A stretch of DNA of 64,000 nt from WJLY01 sp964562405 (GCA_964562405.1 CAZLTC010000004.1:1-64000), one strand, 5' to 3'. Positions 53,781 through 62,556 are shown, numbered from the stretch's first letter. The notes: generated from the sequence alone by a model not told the origin. Translations and numbers: made by a program.

Positions 53781-55154
53781 ATGAGACTCTTCATCAAGCT
53801 GTCGGTCCTGGTCGTGGTTCTGGCGTTCATTGCATTCTGGTTCGTCAGACGCGACGGCGACACCGAGGTCGCGCGGGTGCACGACGCCGGCGGCGAACCG
53901 AAGGTCGTCATCATAGGCGTGGACGGACTCGACTGGGAGCGCGTCGACAGGCTGGCGTCCGCGGGCAGGCTGCCCAACCTGGAGCGTTTGAGGCAAGACG
54001 GAGCGTCGGGCATCCTGCACTCGATAGCGCCCTACCTTTCCCCAACCATCTGGACGAGCATTGCGACCGGCAAGCTCGAAGAGAAGCATGGCATCTGCGG
54101 ATTCACAGTCTGCGGCGCGAAGGGCAGTTCGGACGTGGAACTGATGGACAGCCAGATGATCAAGTGCAGGACGCTCTGGGAGATCCTGCACTCGGCAGGG
54201 AGAACGTCGGGGGTAGTCGGCTGGCTGGTGACGTATCCTCCGGTTCCGGTAACGACCTACACGGTCACACCGAGGGCCATCGCGGCCATGTCTCTCCCTC
54301 CGAGTGGCAAGTCGCCGGGTCCGGAGGCCGTCGATCTCAGAGCCGCCGTCTATCCCGAGGAGCTGTGGGACGAGATCTCCGGTCTGGGGATCAGACCCGC
54401 CGACATCCCCAAGGAAGATGTGCTGGCGCATCTTGGCACCCGGGACTACCTGGACAACGACACCGTGCAGAACCAAATGGACGCGATTGCGAGACGCCTG
54501 GCCGGTGACAGGACGACGATTGCGATCGCGCGCAAGCTCATGCCGGAGTATCCGACCGATCTCACGGCGATCTACATCCGCAGCAGCGACATCATCAGCC
54601 ATCTCTTCTGGAGGTACTGGGAGCCGGATTCATGGACGAGCGGCCCCATCGCTCCCGAGGTTGTCGAGACGCTCCGTACCGTCATCGACAGGTATTACGA
54701 GAGCGCCGATGCGATGGTCGGCCAGATACTCGCGGACGTGGATGACAACACCATCGTTATCATCTGCTCCGACCACGGCTTCGCGGGGCACAGAGGGCAT
54801 CCCGGGTTCGTGCCGTCGAGCGAGGGAGAGATGGCCTTCGGAGCAAGCATGCACCGCGAGAAGGGGGTTCTGATCGTCGACGGTCCCGGCATCTTGCACG
54901 GTACGACCGTGGAGGGCGCGTCCCCTCTCGACATCACTCCAACCGTGCTGACGGCGTTGGGCCTTCCGACCGCCAGAGACATGGACGGCAGGCCGCTGAC
55001 GGCCGTCTTCCAGCAGTCGTTCCTCGACCGCCATCCGGTCTCCTACGTGGACACGTACGAGATCGGGGAGCGTGTCAGGTCCGACGGTCCGAGTGAATCT
55101 CCGGTCGACGACGAGATCAAGGAGATGTTGAGGTCGCTCGGGTACATCAACTGA
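53781..55154 (+). CDS. AP-superfamily type I phosphodiesterase, copy D, membrane-anchored
   Basis: 457 residues with one N-terminal anchor helix (FIKLSVLVVVLAFIAFWFV). Active-site positions: Asp48 (IIGVDGLDW), Thr92 (SPTIWTSIATG), Asp270 and His274 (SSDIISHLFW), Asp331 and His332 (CSDHGF), His358 (ASMHREKG). It carries an extra loop at about 165-185 (SLPPSGKSPGPEAVDLR) absent from B. It ends DDEIKEMLRSLGYIN. The active site faces out of the cytoplasm. It is followed after 16 bases by the GT-C/TPR gene, suggesting a joint task in envelope glycan or phospholipid-linked glycan processing (inference). Confidence 0.87.
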   Translation: MRLFIKLSVLVVVLAFIAFWFVRRDGDTEVARVHDAGGEPKVVIIGVDGLDWERVDRLASAGRLPNLERLRQDGASGILHSIAPYLSPTIWTSIATGKLEEKHGICGFTVCGAKGSSDVELMDSQMIKCRTLWEILHSAGRTSGVVGWLVTYPPVPVTTYTVTPRAIAAMSLPPSGKSPGPEAVDLRAAVYPEELWDEISGLGIRPADIPKEDVLAHLGTRDYLDNDTVQNQMDAIARRLAGDRTTIAIARKLMPEYPTDLTAIYIRSSDIISHLFWRYWEPDSWTSGPIAPEVVETLRTVIDRYYESADAMVGQILADVDDNTIVIICSDHGFAGHRGHPGFVPSSEGEMAFGASMHREKGVLIVDGPGILHGTTVEGASPLDITPTVLTALGLPTARDMDGRPLTAVFQQSFLDRHPVSYVDTYEIGERVRSDGPSESPVDDEIKEMLRSLGYIN

Positions 55155-55170
55155 CGAGACTGGCGGAGGC

Positions 55171-57642
55171 GTGACCAACGCGGCCGTGCGGAACGCCGGC
55201 CGGCTGCGCCGCGCCGACGCGGGTATCCTGTACATGAGCAGCAGACGCAGCGCCGCGGCAGAGAGCGGCAGCAAGAGCAGAGTTCATCGAGCCTACGGGC
55301 GCGGCATTGCCGGCGCGCCATGGTTTCTGCCCGCGGTCGTGTTCGTCGTAGCGCTTGTCCTGAGGATCATCTACGTCCTTCAGATCAGGCACACCCCGTT
55401 CTTCCAGACGCTCGGGCTCGACGCGCGCTTCTATGACCAGTGGGCCCGCTCCCTCGCCGCCGGGGAGGGACACGGCGGCCCATTCTTCATGTCCCCGCTC
55501 TATCCGTACTTCCTGGCCGGTCTCTACCGCCTGTTCGGCAGGGACCTGCTCATCGTGAGAGTTGTGCAGTCCATCCTGGGGGCCGGCACTGCCGCGCTCG
55601 TATACCTCTTGGCGCTCGACCTCTTCGACCGTCGCGTGGCGACGATCGCCGGTTTCGTAGCGGCCTGCTACGGTGCTCTCATATTCTACGACGGCTCGGT
55701 CGTCATGACGCCCCTTCTGGTTTTCCTGAACGTTGCGGCCCTGACCGTGCTGGTCAAGGCAGACCGCGGCGGCCGGGCAATCCTGTTCGCGGCCTCCGGG
55801 GCCCTTCTCGGTCTGGCAGGCGTGGGCCGCGCCGCGGCCCTCTTGTTCGCTCCCATTGCATTCTGGTGGGTGCTCTTCGGAACGCGAGAGGCGTCGGCGA
55901 AGAACGGGAGCGGAGTGCGGGAGGCGTCGCGCAGGGCGGGCCGTGGGCGCGGTGCTGGACGACGCATCCGTGGAGAGCTGCGGTTGCGTGAGGCGGGGCT
56001 GTTCGCGGCCGGCGTGCTGCTTGTTCTCGCGCCCGTCACGATAAGGAACCTGGCCGTCTCGGGCCAGTTCATTCCCGTGACATCGAATGGCGGATTGAAC
56101 TTCTACATCGGCAACAGCGCGATAGCCACGGGCGGCTATGCGATGCCTGAGGGTCTGGACATCGAGAGGGACCCCAGCGGAGCGTCGATCGCGGAGGCGG
56201 ACGTCGGCAGGACGCTCAGTGCCTCCGAGGTCTCGTCCTACTGGTACTCGCGGTCGTGGAGCGACATCGGCGCAGATCCTGGGCGCTGGGCGGCGCTCCT
56301 GCTCCGCAAGCTGTCGTTCGTGATGAGCTCCTACGAACTGCCGCAGCTGGAGAACTTCGAGTTTCAACGTCACTACTCCCGTCTGCTTTCTCTTCCGCTT
56401 CCCGGGTTCGGCCTCGTAGCGCCGCTTGGTGTCCTCGGGCTGATCCTGGCACTCCGCGACAGGCGGCGACGGCTGCTGGGTCTCTTCTTCGGCGCGTACG
56501 TGATCTCCATCGTGCTCTTCTTCGTACTCGCTCGGTACAGGCTCCCGGCCGCGCCGGTGCTCGCGATCGGCGCTTCGTACGTCGTGGTCGAGGCGTGCGA
56601 TCGCGTGCGAGCGGGCGCTTTCCGACGGGCGGTGTGGCTGGTCCCTGCGGCGTTGGCGCTGGCATTTGTCGTGAACGCCAACCTCTATTCCGTCGACCGG
56701 GAGAAGCCGTTCGCCCAGATCCACTACCGTCTGGGGATCATCTACGGGGATAGGGGCGACGTGGGGATGGCCTTGGCTGAGTACGGCCGGGCGATCGAGA
56801 TCGACCCAACTTATCCCAAGAGCTACCTCAATCTCGGGGCGCTCCTGGCGAAGGAGGGTGAGTACGATGAGGCAGTGGCGGCTTTCAAGAAGGCGCTGGC
56901 GATAGACCCCGCGTACACGGAGGCGAGGGTCAACCTGGCCACCGTGCACATAGGAGAAGGAAGATACGCCGCCGCCGTCGGGGAGCTCCAGGCGGCCTTG
57001 GAGTACGATCCGGCGAGCGCGCTGGCGAGAACGCAGCTCGGCGTGGCGCTCTACAAGTCGGGACGCGTGGATGAGGCCCTGGCGGAGCTCGAGAAAGCGG
57101 AGGACGCCGACAGCGAGGGAAGCGAGAGGGCCGAGGTCGAGTTCTACAGGGCGCTGATAGAGAGGCCGGAGAAGGGCACGCTTCCGGCGGCGGCGGCAAG
57201 GGCCGTGGCCATGGCCGATTCACTGACACAGAACGGGAGGCCGGCTGAAGCGGCGGGTCTCCTCAGGGAGGCCGTGGAGCTTGCCCCCGACTCAGGCGTG
57301 CCGCTGCAGAAGCTGGCTCTCCTCGAGCGGAATATGGGCCTTCTGGAGGAGGCCATCGGGCACCTGAGAGAGGCACTTCGGATCGATCCGGGCGTTTCGC
57401 ACGGCCATTTCATGTTAGGTGTGTTTCTCAACGAAAGCGAGCAGCACTCCGCGGCGATCCAGGAGTACGAGGCTGAGCTGCGGCTCAACCCGACGTACGC
57501 GCCGGCGCACCGAAACCTCGCAACATCCTGTCTCTATTTCCTTGCCGATCGCAACCGCGCTCAGAAGCACTACCGGGAGTACCTGCGTCTGGGAGGTGAG
57601 CCCGTACCGCCTCTGGACGAAGCGCTGCTCGACACCGAGTAG
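55171..57642 (+). CDS. GT-C (PMT/ArnT-like) membrane glycosyltransferase fused to TPR domain
   Basis: 823 residues. About ten membrane helices fill 50-510. The first exported loop has LGLDARFYDQWARSLAAGEG, with the acidic residue used for catalysis by GT39/GT83-type enzymes, then SPLYPYFLAGLYRLFGRD. After the last helix a cytosolic or exported tail from about 515 to 815 is built of TPR units (IHYRLGIIYGDRGDVGMALA, PKSYLNLGALLAKEGEYDEA, TEARVNLATVHIGEGRYAAA, PLQKLALLERNMGLLEEAIG). The TPR array could dock acceptors or the phosphodiesterases. GTG 55171 has its ribosome site very close; ATG 55234 is an alternative. Confidence 0.82.
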   Translation: MTNAAVRNAGRLRRADAGILYMSSRRSAAAESGSKSRVHRAYGRGIAGAPWFLPAVVFVVALVLRIIYVLQIRHTPFFQTLGLDARFYDQWARSLAAGEGHGGPFFMSPLYPYFLAGLYRLFGRDLLIVRVVQSILGAGTAALVYLLALDLFDRRVATIAGFVAACYGALIFYDGSVVMTPLLVFLNVAALTVLVKADRGGRAILFAASGALLGLAGVGRAAALLFAPIAFWWVLFGTREASAKNGSGVREASRRAGRGRGAGRRIRGELRLREAGLFAAGVLLVLAPVTIRNLAVSGQFIPVTSNGGLNFYIGNSAIATGGYAMPEGLDIERDPSGASIAEADVGRTLSASEVSSYWYSRSWSDIGADPGRWAALLLRKLSFVMSSYELPQLENFEFQRHYSRLLSLPLPGFGLVAPLGVLGLILALRDRRRRLLGLFFGAYVISIVLFFVLARYRLPAAPVLAIGASYVVVEACDRVRAGAFRRAVWLVPAALALAFVVNANLYSVDREKPFAQIHYRLGIIYGDRGDVGMALAEYGRAIEIDPTYPKSYLNLGALLAKEGEYDEAVAAFKKALAIDPAYTEARVNLATVHIGEGRYAAAVGELQAALEYDPASALARTQLGVALYKSGRVDEALAELEKAEDADSEGSERAEVEFYRALIERPEKGTLPAAAARAVAMADSLTQNGRPAEAAGLLREAVELAPDSGVPLQKLALLERNMGLLEEAIGHLREALRIDPGVSHGHFMLGVFLNESEQHSAAIQEYEAELRLNPTYAPAHRNLATSCLYFLADRNRAQKHYREYLRLGGEPVPPLDEALLDTE

Positions 57643-57664
57643 CCCGGTGCGTGGGGGATTGGCG

Positions 57665-57694
57665 TTGACACCGCACGTCGCGGCGTGATATACT
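57665..57694 (+). promoter_or_regulatory. strong promoter of the 948-residue secreted-protein gene
   Basis: Perfect TTGACA (57665-57670), 18-base spacer, TATACT (57689-57694). Predicted start near 57701, leaving a leader of about 290 bases. Confidence 0.8.
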
Positions 57695-57700
57695 CTTCCT

Positions 57701-57990
57701 TGAGTCGGGAAATAGCGAAGACGCTCCGCGTTGACGCCCTCCAATCCTGTGCAAACCCATGCGGAATTTGTGAGCGGGTGATTTTGCCCTGTTATCGATG
57801 CCCGAAAGGGCCGCTCCACACAACTGGGATTGCGCAGCAAGCTGACAGCAGGCTACTCACTCGTTGCGATCGCTCGGGCCGCGGCAGGCGGTTCGCCACA
57901 CGCGATGCTTCGCGGTCGGGGAGTGAGAAGCAAGGTTAGGTGAAGGATGAGCTGGATCACCTTCAGTAGTATCGAGGGGGGAATGAGCGA
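57701..57990 (+). promoter_or_regulatory. long structured 5' leader, class unknown, with coupled mini-frame
   Basis: The 290-base leader has no gene of normal size. It can fold several compact hairpins: GCCC-GAAA-GGGC (57800-57811), GGCG-GTT-CGCC (57887-57897), CGCGA-TGCT-TCGCG (57901-57914), the last two enclosed by a 7-bp helix (57856-57862 with 57921-57927). I could not match it to a known riboswitch. A 15-codon frame begins at ATG 57947 and its TGA overlaps the main ATG (ATGA); GAGGGGGG at 57974-57981 is the ribosome site of the main gene. Confidence 0.4.
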
Positions 57991-60837
57991 ATGAAGAACA
58001 GACCTGCGGCTGTGCTGGTGATGGTTCTCGCGCTTGTGGTCCTTTCGTCCGTGGCTTACGCCACCGACGGCAGGGGAACACTGGCGAGCAGAGTCCCTGA
58101 TCCAACAACGCCCGCCCCGTCGGCCGGAGACTTCCGTGGTGCCTTCAGAGGCACGATGTGGATCTTCGATGCCGACTTCTCGACCACGACCGGCGACAAC
58201 GCCGGCTGGACGAGCTTTGACCGGAGCGGGCAGCTCGGTCAGACCAACCGCTGGCACTTCGACACGCTCCGCGTGGCGTACGGAAACTACGCGTTCTGGT
58301 GCGGCGAAGAGAACGTCTGCTGGAAGCAGCCTCGTGGCTACGGCAACGACTGGAAGCAGCTGCTCTCCAAGACGTTCGACAGCGGTGAGACGGGCACGGG
58401 CGGCGACACCGTGACGCTGGAGTTCGACCAGCGCTACGCGATGGAGCGCCTGTACGACTACGGTTACGTAGAGGTTTCGAGCGACGGTGGCACCAACTTC
58501 ACGACGATAGCCACCTACAACAACACGGGCTTCCAGGGCGCTGGTGTTCCTCACGACTGGACGCATCCGACCGACGGACACGTGACCCTCGACCTGAGCA
58601 CGTATGCGGGTCAGGACATCGTTCTGCAGTTCCGCTTCGAGTCGGACGGTGCCTATTCGTCGCAGGACCAGGCTGACAACAGTCAGCACTCGGTCAAGGA
58701 CGGCGCTTGGGAAGTGGACAACATCGAGATCCTGGTGAACAGCGTGCAGAGCTACCTCGAGGACTGCGAGGGGTCGGACACCTGGACGCACGACGATACA
58801 CCTCAGTCCGGTGAGACGGGTGCGTCATTCTTCCGCGGGCAGTACTACTCCGACTTCGACACGGGCCGTCCGCAGGCCTGCGAAGACCGCGATCCGGGTG
58901 AGTACATGTATGCTGCCGTCGACCTGTTCCTGGGCACGATGGTGGACACCGAGGACACGTGGCTCGTCAGCCCGCCCATCTATACCAGCGGCTATGAGAA
59001 CCTCGTAGGCCAGTGGGACATGTGGGTGGACCTTCCGCAGAACTCCAACGACCTCTTCAACCTCTCGCTGGCGTCGAGCGACGAGTATGATTGCGTTACA
59101 AGCTCGGACGGCTTCGAGGATGAGGCTCCGGGTGCATGGTACGGCGGTCCGTTCTGGGGTACCTGGACGGACGACTGGACGGCCTTCGCCGGAAACGACT
59201 GGCTCGCGATTCGCTGGGAGCTTTGGAACGATGAGCCCGGTACTGATCCTCACATGGGCGGCATCTTCCTGAACTGGCAGAAAGTCGGCGTGCCTTCTCC
59301 GGATCCGAGCACGGCGTTCAACCGTGACACGTGGAACACCTTCCATGACTGGTTCGTGGAGGAGCTGGCTGATGCGTTCGCGGAGACCGCAAGGGTGAGA
59401 GTAAGGGACCAGGACGGCATCGCGACCGTGACTCTGATGGCGTCGAACGACGACGGGGCGACGTGGGAAGCCTACGCCTGCACGCCGGAAGACCCGACCG
59501 CGCCGGAGTGGTTCTCGGTCCCGCCGCCCGTCAACCAGATGGTCGCTCACAGCGAGATCCATTTCTACTACGAGGCGATGGACGACCTCGGCAACATCAC
59601 TACGCTGCCCGCGACGGCGCCGGATAACTACTACGAGTTCAGCATTCTTCCGCTGACGGCTACCACCACGAACCCCGGCATCCTCCTCGTCGACAAGCAC
59701 AAGAGGCTTCTCCCGAGCCGCGAGCGTGATTACCTCCACACCTCCGAGTACTACTACCGCGAGGCGCTGGGTGTTCTCGGCTACGAGTGGGAGACCTTCG
59801 ACGTCGACGTCGAGTCCGGCAGTGTGGACTCGGAAGGACCGGATACTGTGGGTATGAAGTACTACGACACGCAGATCTGGTTCGCCTCCGACTTCGATAG
59901 CTACGTGATGCTGAAGAGCGACCAGAAGCACCTCATCTCGTGGCTCCAGCAGGCCTCCGGCGGCAAGGAGCGCAATCTGCTCCTCACCGGTAACGACATC
60001 AGCTGGGAGCTGAAGTCGGCGGCCTCGAACAAGGAGACGCTGGGCTTCCACGACATCTGGCTCGCAGCCGACTATCAGGGCGAGGTCTACGGTCACACGG
60101 GCGCGAGCCTGGCCGATACGACCGCCGGCCTGCTGGATCACGCTGGCGACTGGACGTTCATGGACTATGGGGATGGCGAGTGCATTCTGGAGACCGCCTG
60201 CCCCGACCCGATCGAGTGCCCGGACATCATCGGTGCTGCTACGGGCGTCGTGGGTAATGAGGTCGTCGCCGACTACAAGCACAACAGCTGCGGCACGATC
60301 TCTCCGGCCGGTGTTGCCTACACCCACCCGACGATAGGTTACCAGACCATCATCCTCGGCTTCGGCGTCGAGCTCATGATGGATGGCGTCTGCGGTGCTG
60401 GTGCCAGCAACTACACGGCTGAGGGGTACTACAAGTGCGGTATCGAGGACAGAGTGAACCTCATGGGCAACATCATGGGCGACCTCACGACGAAGCAGGT
60501 CGGGTACTTCGGGTTGCAGCCCGGTGGCACGCCGACCGACGTCGTGGACGGCGGCTACAAGAACGCTCTGTCACACGCCTATCCGAACCCGTTCAACCCG
60601 GTGACCGAGATAGCTTACAGCGTTAAGGAGGCCGGCCAGGTGACGATCGAGGTCTACAACGTCGCCGGGAAGGTCGTCCGGACGCTTCTGAACTCGGAGC
60701 TCGATGCCGGGACCAACGACACGGTGATCTGGGACGGCACGAACGACATTGGCGAGAAGTGCGCCAGTGGCGTCTACTTCTACCGCATCAACGCGCCGCG
60801 CTTCACTGAGTCGCACAAGATGGTCATGCTGAAGTAG
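57991..60837 (+). CDS. large secreted protein with MAM/jelly-roll-like domain and FlgD-like sorting domain
   Basis: 948 residues. Signal peptide 1-24 (MKNRPAAVLVMVLALVVLSS then VAYA). Residues about 55-260 form a beta-rich domain like those of Immune-inhibitor-A peptidases (FWCGEENVCW, YGNDWKQLLSKTFD, LYDYGYVEVSSDGGTNF, LQFRFESDGAYSS, AWEVDNIEI); a second similar unit follows (TWLVSPPIYTSGYENLVGQW). No HExxH metalloprotease site is seen. The end is a complete FlgD-like domain: YPNPFNPVTEIAYS, VYNVAGKVVRTLL, WDGTNDIGEKCASGVYFYR, KMVMLK. Promoter, long leader and a softer codon choice (more GGT, GCT, GTT than neighbours) suggest high expression. Confidence 0.82.
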   Translation: MKNRPAAVLVMVLALVVLSSVAYATDGRGTLASRVPDPTTPAPSAGDFRGAFRGTMWIFDADFSTTTGDNAGWTSFDRSGQLGQTNRWHFDTLRVAYGNYAFWCGEENVCWKQPRGYGNDWKQLLSKTFDSGETGTGGDTVTLEFDQRYAMERLYDYGYVEVSSDGGTNFTTIATYNNTGFQGAGVPHDWTHPTDGHVTLDLSTYAGQDIVLQFRFESDGAYSSQDQADNSQHSVKDGAWEVDNIEILVNSVQSYLEDCEGSDTWTHDDTPQSGETGASFFRGQYYSDFDTGRPQACEDRDPGEYMYAAVDLFLGTMVDTEDTWLVSPPIYTSGYENLVGQWDMWVDLPQNSNDLFNLSLASSDEYDCVTSSDGFEDEAPGAWYGGPFWGTWTDDWTAFAGNDWLAIRWELWNDEPGTDPHMGGIFLNWQKVGVPSPDPSTAFNRDTWNTFHDWFVEELADAFAETARVRVRDQDGIATVTLMASNDDGATWEAYACTPEDPTAPEWFSVPPPVNQMVAHSEIHFYYEAMDDLGNITTLPATAPDNYYEFSILPLTATTTNPGILLVDKHKRLLPSRERDYLHTSEYYYREALGVLGYEWETFDVDVESGSVDSEGPDTVGMKYYDTQIWFASDFDSYVMLKSDQKHLISWLQQASGGKERNLLLTGNDISWELKSAASNKETLGFHDIWLAADYQGEVYGHTGASLADTTAGLLDHAGDWTFMDYGDGECILETACPDPIECPDIIGAATGVVGNEVVADYKHNSCGTISPAGVAYTHPTIGYQTIILGFGVELMMDGVCGAGASNYTAEGYYKCGIEDRVNLMGNIMGDLTTKQVGYFGLQPGGTPTDVVDGGYKNALSHAYPNPFNPVTEIAYSVKEAGQVTIEVYNVAGKVVRTLLNSELDAGTNDTVIWDGTNDIGEKCASGVYFYRINAPRFTESHKMVMLK

Positions 60838-60870
60838 CAGGCATGCCCGCTTGTTCCGTATGACTGAAGA

Positions 60871-60897
60871 GGGGGGCCTGCGGGTCCCCCTTTTCTT
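60871..60897 (+). terminator. terminator of the 948-residue secreted-protein gene
   Basis: An 8-bp stem (60871-60878 with 60883-60890, including one G-U pair) closes a 4-base loop and is followed by TTTTCTT. It lies 34 bases after the stop. The stretch 60898-61051 that follows holds no gene I can see and is less GC-rich than its surroundings. Confidence 0.75.
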
Positions 60898-61051
60898 GGA
60901 CTTGGACTAAAATGAATGCTGTTCATGTACGTGTATCGGTACCCTTCTTGCTATGTAGCTGGTGTCATCGGCGGAGCCGCCCGGAACATCGCAAGGGCCC
61001 CGGCGAAGAGGCATGAACTGTGCGGGAGGTGTTTGGGGTCCGGAGGGCCTC

Positions 61052-61080
61052 TTGACAAAGATTCAGAATAGTAGTATACT
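61052..61080 (+). promoter_or_regulatory. strong promoter of the tagged secreted-protein gene at 61327
   Basis: Perfect TTGACA (61052-61057), exact 17-base spacer, TATACT (61075-61080). Predicted start near 61087, about 240 bases before the ATG. Confidence 0.82.
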
Positions 61081-61086
61081 CATCAC

Positions 61087-61326
61087 TGAACCATGAGAAG
61101 GTGTGTTACTTCTCGGGTCGATGTGTGCAGAAGTTGTCTGCATTGACTAGGAAGCAACCCAGGGGAGGGGTGCCTATGTCGAGAAGGGACGAGGCCCGAT
61201 CGAGCGGTTCATGACGGACCGTGGGATCGGTGACCGCGTCGGGCAGTACCGCGCCGTCAGTTCGCGGCGCCACAGCAGAGTGAAGGTGGTTGTTGTTTCG
61301 TACCTCTCGAGGGAGGAGAGACAGTG
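61087..61326 (+). promoter_or_regulatory. long 5' leader with two hairpins and two coupled mini-frames
   Basis: Hairpins GAGAAG-N8-CTTCTC (61095-61114) and TGCAGA-N5-TCTGCA (61126-61142) lie near the RNA start. A 12-codon frame (61176-61214, MSRRDEARSSGS) has a strong ribosome site AGGGGAGGGG five bases upstream. Its TGA overlaps, as ATGA, an ATG at 61211 that opens a 38-codon frame ending at 61327, whose TGA in turn overlaps the main ATG (TGATG). Main-gene ribosome site is GGGAGGAG at 61311-61318. This may be a translational relay or chance. Confidence 0.4.
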
Positions 61327-62556
61327 ATGAAGAACCTGATTATCGCGGTGGCAATCCTGGCGTTCTTCGCCGGTATGGCCGTTGCCCGCGGTCCGCAGGA
61401 AGCGACGCCGGTTCCGTACGATGGCCAGCACCACACGCGTGGCATCACCGTATGGGCCGACGACATGGAGTCCGGTGCTCCTGGCTGGACCCATGGCGAC
61501 GGTAGCATCCTGCCGCCCTACTGGCACATCGATTCGTACATGGCGTACAGTGGCAACAGCTGGTGGTGCGGCGACCTGTCCATCACCGCTGACGGCGGCT
61601 ACGGCAATCTGTGGAAGCAGTGGCTGGAGTCACCGACGATCGACTGGACCGGATACACCTATCCGATCCTCACGTACCAGTTCCGCCATGACTGCGAATC
61701 TGGCTACGACTACGGCTACGCGCAGGCTGACAGCGCGGGCGGCTACGTCAACCTGAACAAGGGCTACACCGGTACGGCTGCGTGGGGATCTGCCGGCTAC
61801 TACCTCGGCAACAAGAGCAACCCCGCGCGGATTCGTTTCTACTTCGAGTCTGACGCTGCTTACTCCGATGCAGACGGGCTCTACCTCTCGGTCGGTGGCG
61901 CGTTCGCCGTTGACGACATTACGGTTCAGGACTACTACACGTACACGACCCTGTTCCTCGATGACGCCGACGCTAACGTGTTCATGGTCCCCGGCGCTCC
62001 CGTTGTTGGTGCCGGCGATTTCTGGACGATCGCGAGCGACAACTGCCAGGCGTACAGCAATCCGCACTACTGGACCTGCTCGTCGCCTGACAGCACGATG
62101 GTTCCGCCGGACCTCGTGGACTGGCTCAAGACCCCGGCCATCAACATCTCGTCGTACAATCCGGCCTCGACGTGCACCCTGTACTTCGTCCAGCAGATGT
62201 TCATGTCTGGCGCGTACGGTGGCTCGTGGCAGGAGATTGCGGTTGCCGACGGTGCCGAGATCGTGACCGGTTGGTGGTATGGTCATCAGTGCCAGTTCAG
62301 TACCCCGGCTGGCCCCTGTGGGCACTACCTGGGTGTCATCCCGATCGTAGGCCCGGGCGTTTTCCCGAGCGCTTCGATGGTCGGCGGTGAGTGGATCATG
62401 CTGACAGATTCGCTGGGCAACGGCTGCGACGTGGCCGCCTGCCCGCTCGGATACTGCAGCGCCGGTATGAACATCGACGACACGTGGATCGAAGTCACCG
62501 TGCCGGTGGCAGTTGAGGATTCGTCGTGGGGCAAGATCAAGTCGATGTACAGGTAG
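61327..62556 (+). CDS. secreted MAM/jelly-roll-like protein ending in SWGKIKSMYR tag
   Basis: 409 residues. Signal peptide 1-20 (MKNLIIAVAILAFFAGMAVA). Its first domain is a clear paralogue of the one in the 948-residue neighbour: WWCGDLSITADGGYGNLWKQ, YDYGYAQADSAGGYV, IRFYFESDAAYSDADG, GAFAVDDITV. A second half (DDADANVFMVPGAPVVGAGD, WTCSSPDSTMVPPDLVDWLK, CTLYFVQQMF) looks like a diverged repeat of the same fold. Unlike the neighbour it has no FlgD/NPFNP domain; it ends AVEDSSWGKIKSMYR at the last residue. ATG 61327 has GGGAGGAG eight bases upstream; GTG 61324 is in frame just before it. Confidence 0.8.
   Translation: MKNLIIAVAILAFFAGMAVARGPQEATPVPYDGQHHTRGITVWADDMESGAPGWTHGDGSILPPYWHIDSYMAYSGNSWWCGDLSITADGGYGNLWKQWLESPTIDWTGYTYPILTYQFRHDCESGYDYGYAQADSAGGYVNLNKGYTGTAAWGSAGYYLGNKSNPARIRFYFESDAAYSDADGLYLSVGGAFAVDDITVQDYYTYTTLFLDDADANVFMVPGAPVVGAGDFWTIASDNCQAYSNPHYWTCSSPDSTMVPPDLVDWLKTPAINISSYNPASTCTLYFVQQMFMSGAYGGSWQEIAVADGAEIVTGWWYGHQCQFSTPAGPCGHYLGVIPIVGPGVFPSASMVGGEWIMLTDSLGNGCDVAACPLGYCSAGMNIDDTWIEVTVPVAVEDSSWGKIKSMYR

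Noticed and set aside
57701..57830. Considered a cyclic-di-GMP (GEMM) riboswitch because of a GCAAACC-like stretch and a GAAA tetraloop.
   Set aside because: The order and spacing of conserved elements do not fit; only one short string and a common tetraloop agree.
57950..57961. GCTGGATCACCT in the leader is identical to 12 bases near the 3' end of bacterial 16S rRNA.
   Set aside because: Only this short stretch matches and the flanks do not resemble 16S rRNA. A chance match or a minor ribosome-site mimic is enough to explain it.
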